Below are positions 1 through 11,557 of a DNA stretch of 64,000 nt, one piece after another. Under the pieces are notes generated by a model. It worked only from the letters and a program-made list of their open reading frames with translations, searched no databases and was not told the DNA's origin. Source of the DNA: Ochotona curzoniae (lineage: Eukaryota; Chordata; Mammalia; Lagomorpha; Ochotonidae). How positions within the stretch are numbered: the first letter of the stretch is position 1; each line of letters starts with the position of its first letter. A program made the translations under genes and the position numbers. The stretch covers positions 558,001-622,000 of the forward strand of contig NW_024467104.1 of assembly GCF_017591425.1 (NCBI RefSeq), in the 5' to 3' direction.

Positions 1-846
1 TTTCTCTTCATGTACATTATCACTGTGGTAGGAAACTTGGGGATGATAGTACTCATCAAGGTTAACCCCAAATTCCACACTCCCATGTACTTTTTCCTTA
101 GCCACCTGTCATTGGTCGACTTTTGTTACTCTTCCATCATCACTCCTAAGTTGTTGGAGAACTTGGTGGTGACAGACAAAGGCATCTCATACTTTAGCTG
201 CATGCTGCAATATTTCCTGTCCTGCACTGCTGTGGTGACCGAGTCCTTCCTGCTGGCAGTCATGGCCTATGACCGCTTCGTGGCCATCTGCAACCCTCTG
301 TTGTATGCAGTGGCCATGTCACAGCGGCTTTGTACCCTACTAGTTGGATCCTACCTCTGGGGTATGTTTGGTCCCTTGGTACTCCTGTGCTATGCTCTAC
401 AGCTCAACTTTTCTGGACACCGTGTGATCAACCATTTTTTCTGTGAATACACTGCTCTTATTGCTGTCTCAAGCTCAGATATACACATTCCACATCTGTT
501 GCTTTTCGGCTTCGCCACATTCAATGAGGTGAGCACATTACTCATCATCCTCACGTCCTATGTCTTCATTTTTGTGACTGTGCTAAAGATCCGTTCTTCC
601 AGTGGACGCCGCAAAGCCTTCTCGACCTGTGCCTCCCACCTGACCGCCATCACCATCTTCCACGGAACCATACTCTCCCTCTATTGTGTGCCCAACTCCA
701 AAAACTCTCGGCAAACTGTCAAAGTGGCCTCTGTGTTCTACACAGTTGTCAACCCCATGCTGAATCCTCTGATCTACAGCCTGAGAAATAAAGATGTGAA
801 AGATGCCTTCCAGAAACTCATAACCACAAAAGTGCCACATCACTGA
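1..846 (+). CDS. OR5D14: Olfactory receptor, OR5D14-like (5' end outside window)
   Basis: This is a G-protein-coupled odorant receptor for the olfactory neuron membrane. The reading frame is open from base 1, and by alignment with the neighbouring OR5D gene about 31 N-terminal residues lie outside the window. Visible are the TM1 GN pair, [28 protein letters not shown] at the TM3 end, [10 protein letters not shown] in TM6 and [17 protein letters not shown] before the C-terminus. Two oddities: TM7 reads VVNPMLNP where most ORs have VVIPMLNP, and the second extracellular loop reads VSSSD and LNFSG, so two of the usual loop cysteines are serines. I recall human OR5D14 having the same N in TM7 and also lacking these cysteines, which supports the assignment. 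It looks intact from codon 1 of the window to the stop. The first ATG at base 10 falls inside TM1 and is not the true start. Confidence 0.9.
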   Translation, partial: FLFMYIITVVGNLGMIVLIKVNPKFHTPMYFFLSHLSLVDFCYSSIITPKLLENLVVTDKGISYFSCMLQYFLSCTAVVTESFLLAVMAYDRFVAICNPLLYAVAMSQRLCTLLVGSYLWGMFGPLVLLCYALQLNFSGHRVINHFFCEYTALIAVSSSDIHIPHLLLFGFATFNEVSTLLIILTSYVFIFVTVLKIRSSSGRRKAFSTCASHLTAITIFHGTILSLYCVPNSKNSRQTVKVASVFYTVVNPMLNPLIYSLRNKDVKDAFQKLITTKVPHH

Positions 847-2553
847 ATTAGCATCCAGAGATGCTGTCAGCTGGAGTGAGCAACCTGAAGAAAACTTAAA
901 GTCCTTGCAATGTGTGAGGATTTTCTAGATGATTTAATGTATAAATTGATATCAGAAAGCAAAGAAGCTTGATTATAGGCTAGTTCTGAGATAACTCCAC
1001 AGGATTTCAATCAATTAAAAAATGTTTATCTTTTAATTCTTAAAAATCAACCAACCACACACACACACACACAAACTTCAAATATCATTTCTTTTTCAAT
1101 GTTTGAATGAAATTACTGAGAGACTGTCAATTGACCATAGAAACGACTTTTCTGATTTGTTAATGGATTGATCTTGAGTGCCTGGCCTTTGCAGTTTTGT
1201 GATTGAAGAGGTGTGTCTTTGTTGGGAAACATGGATGGATCTGCTCTGTGTTTAAAGGAGGGATGGTTCCTCATTATTCATAGAGTGATGTGAATTCTGC
1301 AAATGGAAACTCTGTACTTAAAACAGTCATCATACTGTACGAAGGACATGGGGCAAGTGCAAGTATATGTGTTGTATAGAGAGGATGCAGGTACAAGGCA
1401 CTAGTTTAGAAATGGTGGGCGCAGTGGAGTCAAAGCAGGAGATCCAGCCTGCTGATTTTAGATTAGGTGCCTTTTTCCATAGACATCATGAGGCTCATTA
1501 TATTCTTCAGGCAAGGTAGTCCCTGGAGTAAATCCATTGTTTCTTGATGCTGTTTGTTTATTACTCACCAAACTGTTGCAATTCCAGAATTATCATGTCT
1601 AAAAGTTTGCATAAGTGCTGTGTAGTGCATGAATTTGAATAAAAAAATTTCCAGGTTATTGAAGGGTTTTGTTTTGAAGTTTCTTTTCTAATGTTTATAT
1701 GATTAAGCAGATGAGGATATCTGATAACAAACACCCCAAAATTAAATGAAACTCTAAAATAATTCTATCTCTATACATTGGAAATAAATTCCAAAGTTTC
1801 TGTTATTAAGATAGGGTCATGTTAGGACAAAATGTAACCACATAGGAAAAGAAAAATTAGCTTCTATCCTTATTTCATATACCAACCCAAACTTTTACAA
1901 TAAAAATCTAAAATTTACAGTACTTGAACATTCCAAATTTCTTTGAAAAAATTATATAGAGTAATTAAACTAAATAAAAACTGAGAAAACTAGTATATTA
2001 TTTAAATTGAAAAATGATGACCATATATAGAAACAGACAACACAAAATTAATGTTTACAAAGGAAACAGGCATCGCCTATAAATATATAAAGTGTAGTTC
2101 CACCTGACTTTAGAACTCCTACATTTAAAATAGGTCAAGGTATGATTATGAGTATTAAAACCTTGGGAAAAACGTTCACGAGCAATTTTAAAAGGAGATA
2201 TTCAAGCTAACACTAGCTGAACGAAGAAATCAGAATAAACATTATTGGATGATGAGTTACTAATCAAGGTGCATTTCCTGATGGATGCAATTGTCTGTAG
2301 GAGCTATGAAAGATTCTTCTCTGAAAGAGGGAAGAAATAAACCGCTATTAACAGATTTTAGAGTTAAATATCCATTTCGAAAAACCAATGAGAAAACTTG
2401 TTAAATGAAACCCAATTCAAATTAGAAAAATATCTTCAAGACAATCGGTGAAATGTATACATGGATTGAGTGTTGAGTGATGTGAAGCTGTATTATTGTT
2501 ATTGATTTTTTGGCATGAGTGTTTATTCAATTTTGTGAATGGTTACTCTCAAG
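847..2553. other. Intergenic, no gene seen
   Basis: AT-rich sequence downstream of the first OR. It contains a short CA repeat at about 1056-1073 and no coding or RNA gene that I can support. Confidence 0.6.
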
Positions 2554-2641
2554 TGGAGGAGCTTGGACAGGAACTCATGCCTGTCTGGGATGCTGGTATT
2601 ACAGGTGGCAGCTTAGCCTGTACTGTCATAATGCTGGCCCC
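2554..2641 (-). repeat. C-type SINE, old 5'-head fragment
   Basis: Read on the minus strand this matches the tRNA-like head of the lagomorph C SINE, with GGGGCCAGC at the outer end and the degenerate promoter region after it. Only the head remains and it is diverged. Confidence 0.55.
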
Positions 2642-3267
2642 ATGACTCAGTGTTTTCACAAATGTGCACTTTCAGAATAAAGAGCACTCCAGGTGGTCTT
2701 GTTCTCTAGGACAGCACAAAAGAATACCTGGACAGGAAACACACTGGAGGAAGGGAAAAATCATTGGCTCAAACATTCCCTGTAGTTAGCTGTTTCAGAA
2801 CGACAGCGTTGATTGGAGTATTATATAACTTTTGCATGTTGAAGTAACCTAAGTGTTTACAATCACATTGATAAACATGATTGTATAATCCTACATTTGT
2901 TCTGCCAACCTGAACTTATTTACATAAAGATAGCTTTACAGGAAAAAGACATAAGGAAACGGATTCACTCCCTTTTCTACTATACCTAATGTCATTTTGA
3001 AATATTTATAATGTTCTGTTTTTGTTTTTAATGAGGGCATCCCTGTCTATTGAACAGCTGCGGAGAAATATTTTAAAGGGACTGTACATCTGAAACTTTC
3101 TTGCATTTTACTCTTCCTTTCCCCCAAAACTCAACACGCTTTTCCCCATTTACTTGCATAACCAACTCATTTCACAATCGGCCATATTCCGTATCACCTC
3201 GCTGCTGCCTTGCCTGCTCTCCTTCCTAAAAATGATATCCACAGTTACACTTCAAGGTACTATCATT

Positions 3268-3625
3268 GGGCCCAGTGCAATGACTCAGTGACTTGGTCTT
3301 CACCTTGCAAGCATTTAAACTTCATACAGACACCTATTTGTGTCCTGGCAGCTCCACTTCCTTCCAGCTCCCTTCTTGTTGCCAGGGAAAGTAAAAGAGG
3401 ATGGTCCAAAGTCTTGCGACCATGCTCCTATGTGGGAGACCCAAAAGAAGTTCCTGGCTTCTGGCTCCTGGCTCCTGGCTCCTGGCTCCTGGCTTCAGAT
3501 TGGCTCAGCTCCAGTTGTTGCGGTCATGTGGGGAGTGAACTAACAGATAGAAGATCATTCTATCTCCCCTCTATCCATAAATTTTATCTGCCTTTCCAAT
3601 AAAGAATAGTAAATAACTCTTTAAA
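3268..3625 (+). repeat. C-type SINE (CSINE)
   Basis: Full-length-like copy. It starts with GGGCCCAGTG, carries the body motifs CCAGCTCCC, GTGGGAGACCC, TTCCTGGCTTC and GGGGAGTGAA, and ends with CCTTTCCAATAAAGA and an A-rich (AAC)n tail. ORFs inside it are repeat-derived and not genes. Confidence 0.85.
3452..3495 (+). repeat. Heptamer tandem expansion inside a SINE
   Basis: The SINE motif CTCCTGG, present once or twice in other copies, is repeated about four to five times in a row here. Confidence 0.7.
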
Positions 3626-3739
3626 AACAACAACAACAATAAGAACAACAACAAAAATGAAGCACTACAATTGCTAGGGAATGATATATGTATATGTAAC
3701 ATGTAAAAAGACTTAACTATCAGCTAATAAATTAATTAA

Positions 3740-4000
3740 GTAGGAATGTAGAGTGGCAGAGAAAGAGGGAGAGAGACATATCCTAATGGCTCCAATAGCC
3801 CAGGGTTAAACAGGCCAAGCCCTGGAGCTGAGAATATCAACCGGGGCTTGGGCACATCTGCTGCATTCCCATGCACGTTGGCAGGGCTCTAGACTGAAAG
3901 TAGAGTAGTGGATATTTAGTCTGGCTCTCTAATACAGTTATTGGCATTGTAAGGGGTGTCTCATCCTGCTGACCCACAATCTGATGCACACACCATGCTG
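3740..4000 (-). repeat. C-type SINE, old degenerate copy
   Basis: The purine-rich GAGAAAGAGGGAGAGAGAC followed by GGCTCCAATAGCCCAGGG and a GGCCAAGCC core matches the reverse complement of an older C SINE subfamily. The 5'-head region near 3960-4000 is very diverged. Confidence 0.55.
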
Positions 4001-4084
4001 GCCTCTTATTAAATAATGTCCTATCATCTTGAAGTGCTGCTTTATATAGGTAAAAATGAATTTCTTCTCCTGTGTCTCACAAAG

Positions 4085-4155
4085 AAATATAACTTATGGA
4101 TTTCTGGCATTGCAGATGGTAGCTTTATCTACTACATGACAATGCTGGGCATATA
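4085..4155 (-). repeat. C-type SINE head fragment
   Basis: A short minus-strand match to the SINE head (GGCATTGCAGATGGTAGCTTTA, ending ATGCTGGGC). It is probably a truncated or broken old copy. Confidence 0.4.
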
Positions 4156-4467
4156 AGCCATAATTTTAAAAATACAGCTTAAGTATTTTGAGTACATTAG
4201 ACATTAAACTTTGGTTTTGGAAAATACTTCGAGAATAATAGTGGCTTGCACACTATTTTACTGAAAAGAACTATTTGAGAATAAATTTAAGGGAAATACT
4301 TCCAGGCAAGGGAAAAACTGAAGGAGAGGATGATCAGGAAGGGGAATGTTAGGAGAGCAGAGTTGTTGGGGGAGACAGCAAGGGAAAGGAGTAACAGACA
4401 GGATGAGATTTGATGGCATTTGTCTCATGAGTATTTACCTTGACAAAAACTTCTGCTTGAAAACAGC

Positions 4468-4775
4468 TTTTTTTTTTAAGATTTACTATTCTAATTGGAA
4501 ATGCAGATTTATAGAGATGAGGAGGAGGAGATACGGAGAGAAAGATCTTCCATCGCCTGGTAAACTCAAGTGGCCACAATGCTCAGAGCTAAGTTGTTCC
4601 AAAGCCAGGAGCCAGGAGCCAGGGTCCCAAGACTTTGGGAAATTCTCTACTGCCTTCTCAGGCCATAAGTAGAGAGCTGGATGGGAAGTGGAGCAGCTGG
4701 AACATGAACAGGTACCCATATAGGATCCTGACTCTTGCAAAGTGAGAATTTAGCCCTTGCATCATCATGCCAGGC
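4468..4775 (-). repeat. C-type SINE
   Basis: Starts with a poly-T run (the A tail read in reverse), then AGATTTA, AGATCTTCCATC, CCAGGAGCCAGGAGCC, GAGCTGGATGGGAAG and a diverged head ending at CATGCCAGGC. Close to full length. Confidence 0.8.
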
Positions 4776-4982
4776 TTTAACTTTCAATAAATAATGAATT
4801 CATGATATTTACATACTCACCTTCTTTTAACACACCAACTTTACTATATGGGGAAAAAGTGTTTTAACTGTTTATTAATTTTTGTGATTGACTGTATTTT
4901 GTAATTATGGAATAGTATGAGAGTCAGCACATGACTATGGAAGATGGCCTTAATAAAATACAATATTTAATATAAAAGATAT

Positions 4983-5299
4983 TTTAAAATATTTTTAATT
5001 ATTTTTATTGGAAAGTCAGATATACAGAGGGGAGGAGAGACAGAGGAATATCTTCCTACAGATGATTCATTCTCCACATGGCACAAATAGCCAGAGATGT
5101 GCTGATTTGAAGCCAGGAGCCAGGAGGTTCGTCTGGGCATCTCACATGGATGCAGGAGCCCAAACCTTTCGATTTTCATCAACTGCTTTCCCAGGCAACA
5201 AGCAGGGAGCTGGATGGGAAGCAAGCAGGGCTGTCAGGACATGAACTGGTGCCCATATGGGATCCTGGTGCATTAGCTGCTAGGCTATCACACCAGGCT
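4983..5299 (-). repeat. C-type SINE
   Basis: Minus-strand copy with ATTTTTATTGGAAAGTCAG, GATGATTCATTC, GCCAGGAGCCAGGAG, GGAGCTGGATGGGAAGC and CCCATATGGGATCCTGG. Full-length-like. Confidence 0.85.
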
Positions 5300-5911
5300 C
5301 ATAAAATATCTCTTATTGCTATAGTTTCCCCACAAGCTCTCCAGTATGTTATAATTATATCAGATAACTCTGATTTATTTTAATTGCCTACTCTGTGACC
5401 TCAAGAGACCAGGCTGATAGTCTCCAGGGTTCATGTCTCCTAGGCTGTGACTCTACATATAAGAATGCACAAATCACTCTTAGATGGGGGACTTCCTACA
5501 TTTGCCATCACCAGGTTTGTAATTAGATTGTAAAGACACATTTTATTTCAACCTTGAAAAGAACTTCGTAGGAAAGAATTTTACCTTTAGATTAGGATTG
5601 CTTTGGGAATAGATATGTGAAGGCACAACAAACAGATGGTACACTCTTGCAAAGGTCTGTCTTTGAGGACTTGCTCAGCTAAGACCCTCAGGAGTCCCGT
5701 GAATAACAGCTGGGGTCAGGGAAGGGAAGAGCTGTATGAACTTGAGGGATGTGTGTTGTCTTGTCTCTTTGAATTTTGGAGAAAATAACCATAGCAAAAT
5801 GAACAAGCAATTAAAATAAAATCAAGTAAAATTGGGTGGACTAAAATGTATAAAAGGCACCATTCTTTCTTGTATTTATTTATTTTTAAAATTTACTCAT
5901 CTTTATTTATT
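5300..5911. other. Intergenic, no gene seen
   Basis: Unique-looking AT-rich sequence between a SINE and the U6 pseudogene. No coding potential is supported. Confidence 0.5.
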
Positions 5912-6017
5912 AAAAATATGAATGCTTTAATAATGTGCATGTCATCCTTACACAGGGACCTTGCTAATCTTCTCTGTATTGTTCCAGTTGTAGTGTAAGT
6001 GTGGCCGAAATGAGCAC
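5912..6017 (-). pseudogene. U6 snRNA pseudogene (RNU6-type)
   Basis: Read on the minus strand, this 106-base block follows the whole U6 spliceosomal RNA from GTGCTCATTTCGGCC to a diverged 3' end. The central AACAATACAGAGAAGATTAGC and CCTGTGTAAGGATGACATGC blocks are clear. Several substitutions in the 5' stem, in the central region and near the 3' end argue that it is a retroposed, non-functional copy. U6 copies of this kind are common in mammalian genomes and are usually mobilised by L1. I see no proximal Pol III promoter evidence. Confidence 0.88.
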
Positions 6018-7639
6018 AGAGCCATTTTTAAGCTTATACGCAATAGACACAAACACTGAGACCAAAAGTAACAACCAGTTTTGGAAGCAGAAACCTATAG
6101 AGAGGATTTACATTTTTTTTTTTAATTTCTTGAACTCAAAAGTTTAAAATGTTTAACTAGAAATTTAATTATAGCCTTTGGATTATTAGAGCTATTACAT
6201 TAAATGTAATACTGTTTTAATGTGTTCAGTACCTAAGATTGTTGTATATGATAGGAAGAAAAAAAATGTGACAATTACAATGCCTGGCTTTCAAGTATTT
6301 CTCAGGTTTGATTTTAAGAAGATGATAATACTTCATTGAAGGTATATTTGGTACTCAAAGTCACAGAGTGTAGGAACAGATCTGGGCCCTGGAGTAGCTA
6401 GAGGGTGCATGGGATCGAATCACTTTCTTGAGGGATTCCCTGAAATCTGCCTTCTTTATTGTGTGACCAAGACACCCTTAATAAGAGTAACAGAGAATCC
6501 TGGCTGTGACTGCATCTGAGGGCTTCTGAGTTCCATCAGGAAATGATATAACTCTCCCCGATAACCATTTTCTCATGAAATATCTCCATATCACAGCCAT
6601 ATTTTATGTTTTTAATCCCTCAGGATGATCTAGAGATGGAACAATATTCTAGATATCTTGAATCAACTAAATAAAAAGTGACACAAAGCGGATAGGAAAT
6701 TTTTAGATCAGAGCCTTTACTAGAGTTAGCCATTCCTAGTTGAGAAAGGTCTTAATCTTGAAAAAACCAGTTCTTGTTCTTATGAATCTGACACGCATGG
6801 TGCTTTCTGGTGTAACTCAGCACGTATATTCTCAATGTTTTTATAGGACTAGTGATTCATTAAGCAGACAGTGTGATTGCTAATCAGGAGAGCGTGGTAA
6901 CATGTGGTACAGGAGGCGATTCTGGTGTAGAGAAGTGGAGGCATGCCTGTGAGTCTTGGGGTCAGAGCTCTCCTAAAAGATTTGTGGATTGCACGTCATT
7001 CGCATAGCAACGGGAATGTTAGTTTTTCTCTTACTTCCACTATTCATCTCTGAATTAAGAAAGTAAGCTAAGGTAGCCTAAGATCTTTTGCAATCTTAAA
7101 TTTCTCCCACATGGAGGAAAGATAGTTGAAATTACTTGAATTAAGAAGTATAATTTCAGGAAAAAAACAAGTAAACTTTTTATCAGACTCATTGGTTCAA
7201 AAATGAAAGTGCTATATGGATTTAATGTCACAAGCATTAAGTGTAAGAGTTCTCCATCTTTAAAGTGGATGCGTGAATATTTGATGTACAATTAATTTGC
7301 TTAGGTATTATTGATTTTGTGGCTGATTAAAGTATTGGGATTTTCTATCATGTTATGTTAGGTTTATTTCTCCTTATTTGAAATGTTTATGGAGAGCTTA
7401 AAAATATTACACAAGGATTTGATTTAAAGCACCCATAAATTTGCTTTAATCTCATTTTCCTACGTTTGTACAAAACTATAATTGAAGCTTTAACATTTAA
7501 TTCAATAATTGTTTTCTCCCCCAAAAAACAAATTTTTAAATGATCATAGTCTTGCATGAAAAACACCAAGAGTCTGACACCAGGAGTCCACCTCACTCTA
7601 TAGACTAAGGGAAATCAACCAGAATTTACTTCTTTACTC
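6018..7639. other. Intergenic / presumed 5' region of the OR5D18-like gene
   Basis: AT-rich unique sequence with no repeat I recognise. Non-coding upstream exons of the OR gene may lie here, but I cannot place them. Confidence 0.4.
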
Positions 7640-7661
7640 ATCATTATGTTTCTGTTTCCAG
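7640..7661 (+). other. Candidate 3' splice acceptor before OR5D18-like CDS
   Basis: A pyrimidine-rich run ending TCTGTTTCCAG lies 34 bases before the ATG at 7696. OR genes usually splice non-coding exons to the coding exon at such a site. Confidence 0.45.
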
Positions 7662-7695
7662 GATTAAAAACTTTCACTAGCACAAATCAGAAACC

Positions 7696-8637
7696 ATGTC
7701 ACTGTCAAGCAGAAATAAAAGTGGGGCCACGTTTACTCTCCTAGGCTTCTCCGACTATCCAGAGCTGCAAGTGCCGCTCTTCTTGATTTTTTTGGCCATT
7801 TATAGTGTCACTGTTGTTGGAAATATTGGGATGATAGTGATTATCAAAATTAACCCCAAGCTACACACCCCCATGTACTTTTTCCTCAGCCACCTTTCAT
7901 TTGTGGATTTTTGCTATTCTTCCGTTGTTGCTCCCAAGATGCTGGTGAACCTGGTCATAAACGACAGGACCATTTCATTTTGGGGATGCATGCTGCAATT
8001 CTTCTTCTTCTGCACCTTTGTGGTAACAGAATCCTTCTTATTGGCTGTGATGGCTTATGATCGCTTTGTGGCCATTTGCAATCCTCTGCTCTACGTCATC
8101 ACTATGTCTCCAAAGCTCTGTGTCATGTTGGTGATTGGGTCGTACACGTGGGGAATGACATGTTCCATGGTACTGACATGCTCTGCTTTAAAATTATCCT
8201 TCCCTGGTGTCAACACTATCAATCACTTCTTCTGTGAGTTCTCCTCACTTCTCTCCCTTTCCTGCTCTGACACTCACACCCACCAGCTGCTTCTGTTCAT
8301 TTTTGCCACCTTCAATGAAGTCAGCACACTCCTCCTCATCCTCATGTCTTACGTGTTCATCGTCGTGACCATCCTCAAGATGCATTCAGCCAGTGGACGC
8401 CGCAAAGCCTTCTCCACCTGCGCCTCCCACCTGACTGCCATCACCATCTTCCATGGCACCATCCTCTTCCTCTACTGTGTGCCCAACTCCAAGAACTCCA
8501 GACACACCGTCAAGGTGGCCTCTGTGTTTTACACGGTGGTGATCCCCATGTTGAACCCTCTGATTTACAGTTTGAGAAACAAGGATGTCAAAGACACTGT
8601 CAGTAAGCTAATGGACATGAAAGTCTTTTCCCTTTGA
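7696..8637 (+). CDS. OR5D18: Olfactory receptor, OR5D18-like
   Basis: Complete 313-residue class II odorant receptor, a seven-helix GPCR expected to act in olfactory sensory cilia. The ATG sits in an acceptable context (AACCATG) and gives an N-terminal glycosylation site (N7-K-S). GN at 42-43 in TM1, LHTPMYFF at 56-63, C98 at the top of TM3, [10 protein letters not shown] at 119-128, FFCEF in the second extracellular loop, [10 protein letters not shown] near 236 and [12 protein letters not shown] in TM7 are all present. The protein resembles what I remember of human OR5D18 almost throughout ([17 protein letters not shown] at the start, [15 protein letters not shown] near the end). Codons 118-264 are almost identical at DNA level to the OR5D16-like gene at 28266, so the middle may have been exchanged. 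The reading frame is intact. Confidence 0.95.
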   Translation: MSLSSRNKSGATFTLLGFSDYPELQVPLFLIFLAIYSVTVVGNIGMIVIIKINPKLHTPMYFFLSHLSFVDFCYSSVVAPKMLVNLVINDRTISFWGCMLQFFFFCTFVVTESFLLAVMAYDRFVAICNPLLYVITMSPKLCVMLVIGSYTWGMTCSMVLTCSALKLSFPGVNTINHFFCEFSSLLSLSCSDTHTHQLLLFIFATFNEVSTLLLILMSYVFIVVTILKMHSASGRRKAFSTCASHLTAITIFHGTILFLYCVPNSKNSRHTVKVASVFYTVVIPMLNPLIYSLRNKDVKDTVSKLMDMKVFSL

Positions 8638-8987
8638 GAATATTATTTTAGTGAGTGTTATTCATGAGAAATACTATGTGTTCAAGAAACACTGCTTTTA
8701 AAAAATGTTTTTAAATAAAAGAAAGTAAATAGTGACTCATGCAATAGAAAAGATTTTGGATCAAAAGGTCAAACTTGGTTCAGTTTTTCAGCAGTCTTTC
8801 TCATCTTTAATGTTTTGCCTGTAAAATTTAACCTGTTTTAGCTCAAAACCCTGATTTTAAATTTTTTTAAAAATAAACACATCCATATAATGAAATATAG
8901 TTCATATTACTCAATAATCATGAATTCTGTTCCTTCTTACAAGTTATTGGGAACAGAATAGGTTCTGTCCCTATTCTATTTAGCCAA
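8638..8987. other. 3' flank of OR5D18-like gene
   Basis: AT-rich, with AATAAA-like motifs near 8713. No gene seen. Confidence 0.5.
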
Positions 8988-9299
8988 TAAGCAGCTAAAT
9001 CTTTGCCTTGTGTGCATCAGGATCCCATGTGGGTGCTGGTTCATGTCCTGGCAGCTCTGCTTTCCATTCAGCTCCCAACTTGTGGCCTGCAAAAGTGGCT
9101 GAAGATATCCCACAATCTTGGGACCCTGCACCCATGTGGGAGATTCGGAAGAAGCTCCTGTTTCCTGACTTTTGGTCAGCTCAGCTCCAGCCATTTGGGG
9201 AGTGAATCATTGGTCAGAAGATCTTTCTCTCTGCCTCTTCTCCTCTCTGTATATCTGACTTTCCAGTAAAAATAAAACAAAATAATACTAAATCTTAAT
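8988..9299 (+). repeat. C-type SINE, head truncated
   Basis: Body motifs CAGGATCCCATGTGGG, CAGCTCCCAACTTGTGGCCTG, GGGACCCTGCACCCATGTGG and GGGGAGTGAATCATTGG, then CTGACTTTCCAGTAAAAATAAAA. The tRNA-like head is degraded. Confidence 0.82.
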
Positions 9300-10009
9300 A
9301 CAAATGAAAATCCCTGTTGAGACACACTCCTTACCTTCAAGAACATGAAATCCGGTTTTGTTTGGAGGGCAATAACACGGCTATTGTGTAACAAAGAAGT
9401 TTATAGAGCACACAGGAAAATTAAAATTCATTTAAGGCTAGTAGAATCATGTCTTCATGAAACAGATGTGTTGTGAACAATGCTTTGGGAAGGACAATGG
9501 GTAGAGTGTTAAGAAACACATTACAGTAAGGACGAGATTTTAGGAGAAAATAAGAAATAAAACAAGAGGTTAAAATGTAATACTGAGTCAAAGTACCGAC
9601 AAATACTTGATTAAGCAATTAGTGTGTAATGTGCTTGTGTGAAAGCAAAAAGAAAGAGGGAGAGAGAGAATAAGAGTAAGTTATATTGTATATACAAGAC
9701 ACTTGGTATGAAGAAAAAATGGAAATAAGTTACACTGAATATCTTGAACATGTCCTTAAAGGAACTCCACTCTGATGTCTAATAATCTGTAACAAACACA
9801 ATCAATGATTTAGAGAATCTTATTTCAAAACCAAGTATGATGGATACTGACTCAATCTACTGTGACTTTTTAAAATTTTTTGCTTATGAGGTGCAACAAA
9901 TAACAGTATTTTAAAACCTTTATTTTCCAGACCATGGACATAATCTCTGAATAAATGTTGGGAATTCATTTACTTAAAACAATGTTAAATTCTGTTGTTC
10001 TGAGTAAAA
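9300..10009. other. Intergenic, no gene seen
   Basis: AT-rich sequence with a short GA-rich run at about 9649-9670. Nothing else supported. Confidence 0.5.
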
Positions 10010-10205
10010 TTGGCACCTGCGGCACCAGCATCCCAGATGGTTCAAGTCCTCAGTATTTTACTTGACATTCAGCTCCCTGCTGGTTTACCTGGAAAAGCAG
10101 CAGAAAATGGCTAAAGTCCTTGGGCTTCTGCATCCACATGGAAGAACTGGATGAGGTTGCTAGTTTGACTTTGAACTGGCCCTTTCCTGGCCATTATTGC
10201 TATTC
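10010..10205 (+). repeat. C-type SINE, old degenerate fragment
   Basis: GGCACCAGCATCCCAGATGG, CATTCAGCTCCCTGCTGG and CTTGGGCTTCTGCATCCACATGG follow the SINE body. The 3' half is not recognisable. Confidence 0.55.
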
Positions 10206-10599
10206 TGACCAAAGGCAATGAATTGATCTCAGACCTCAAAGTGGTCTCTTGGCATCGAATCTCAAAATCTTTAAGAAGTGTCATTGGAACAAGTACAGAC
10301 CAGCACTTTAGAGGTTTCAGGTACATCGATTGGTGAGAGCTTCATGCCTACAGGATATTTTTCAAGTTTTTTTTTTAATATTATTCTTTCAGTTGTTGGG
10401 CATTTGATTTTGTTCCTCCATTCTTACACAATAAAAGAGGAGACTTTTCTTGGTTGCGAGAGAAACGGCTCTGAGGCTTTAGGTAGGAAAGGGGGCTGAG
10501 AAAGTTCCCCAATTTCAGGAACTTATTAGATCAATTAATCAATCATGTACAATTTGGAAGTGAATTAGTCCAATCTCAGATTGTTTTGGTTAATGGAAA

Positions 10600-10885
10600 A
10601 GATCGGATGCCACCTGGGATGCTTGCATCCTGTATCAGGGTGCCACTGTTTGAGTCCCAGCTACAATTCCAGCATTAGTTTCCCATTTATGTGCTTTCTG
10701 ATTGGCAGCTGGGGATGGCTAATTATTTGGATGTCCATAAGTCAGGTAGGACATCTTATTGGATTCCTGGTTCTGGGATTCTGCATGATGCAGCAATGGC
10801 TATTGTTATTATAATGGAGATTTTAAGAGTAAGCCAGTAGGTAGAAGATGTTTCTCTGTCTCTGCCCCTTTCAAATAAAAAATGA
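10600..10885 (+). repeat. C-type SINE, old degenerate copy
   Basis: TGGGATGCTTGCATCCTGTATCAGGGTGCC, then a weak body and a typical 3' end (GTAGAAGATGTTTCTCTGTCTCTGCCCCTTTCAAATAAAAAATG). Confidence 0.55.
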
Positions 10886-11245
10886 ATATATTGTAAGAAT
10901 CTAGTATATGCATGAAAAACTTGTACTTGTTTAAGGGGTAACATGGGATGTTTTGTGTAATGTCCAATTGGAATATCTGCATCATTTCTCAACCTCTAAT
11001 AGTTAATTTACAGAAAAAATAATCCAATGGTCTATCTTCTAGTTTTATTTCTCAGAATGAAATATATAGTACATTAAGATTATCGATATTTACCTAATTT
11101 TTCAATAGAACACCGGAATTTATCATTCATATTTCACTGTAACTTAGTATTTGATTACTGAATTTTCCCCATCTGTTATTTTTAACCTCTTTAAGTTCAC
11201 TTTGCTGTTGCTTTTTAGCAATTCCTTAAAATATTTGCTTTTTCA

Positions 11246-11557
11246 GGCCAGAAGTGGTAGCCTAGTGGCAAAGGTCTTTGCCTTGCACACGCCAGAATCC
11301 CATATGGATGCCGGTTCTAATCCCAGTGGCCTTGCTTCCCATCCAGCTCCCTGCTTGTGGCCTGGGAAAGCAGTCAAGGACGGACCAAAGCCTTGGGACC
11401 CTGCACCCACGTGGGAGACCCGGAAAGAAGTTCCTGGCTCCTGGTTTCAGATCAGCATGGCTCCAGCTGTTGCGGTCACTTGGGGAGTGAATCAGTACAT
11501 AAAAGATCTTCCTCTCTGTAAATCTGCCTTTCCAATAAAAATAAAACAAATCTTAAA
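11246..11557 (+). repeat. C-type SINE
   Basis: Full-length-like copy: tRNA-derived head with AGTGGTAGCCTAGTGGC, ATCCCATATGG, GTTCTAATCCC, CTGCTTGTGGCCTGGGAAAGC, GGGGAGTGAATCAG and CCTTTCCAATAAAAATAAAAC. A long ORF across it is repeat-derived. Confidence 0.87.
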
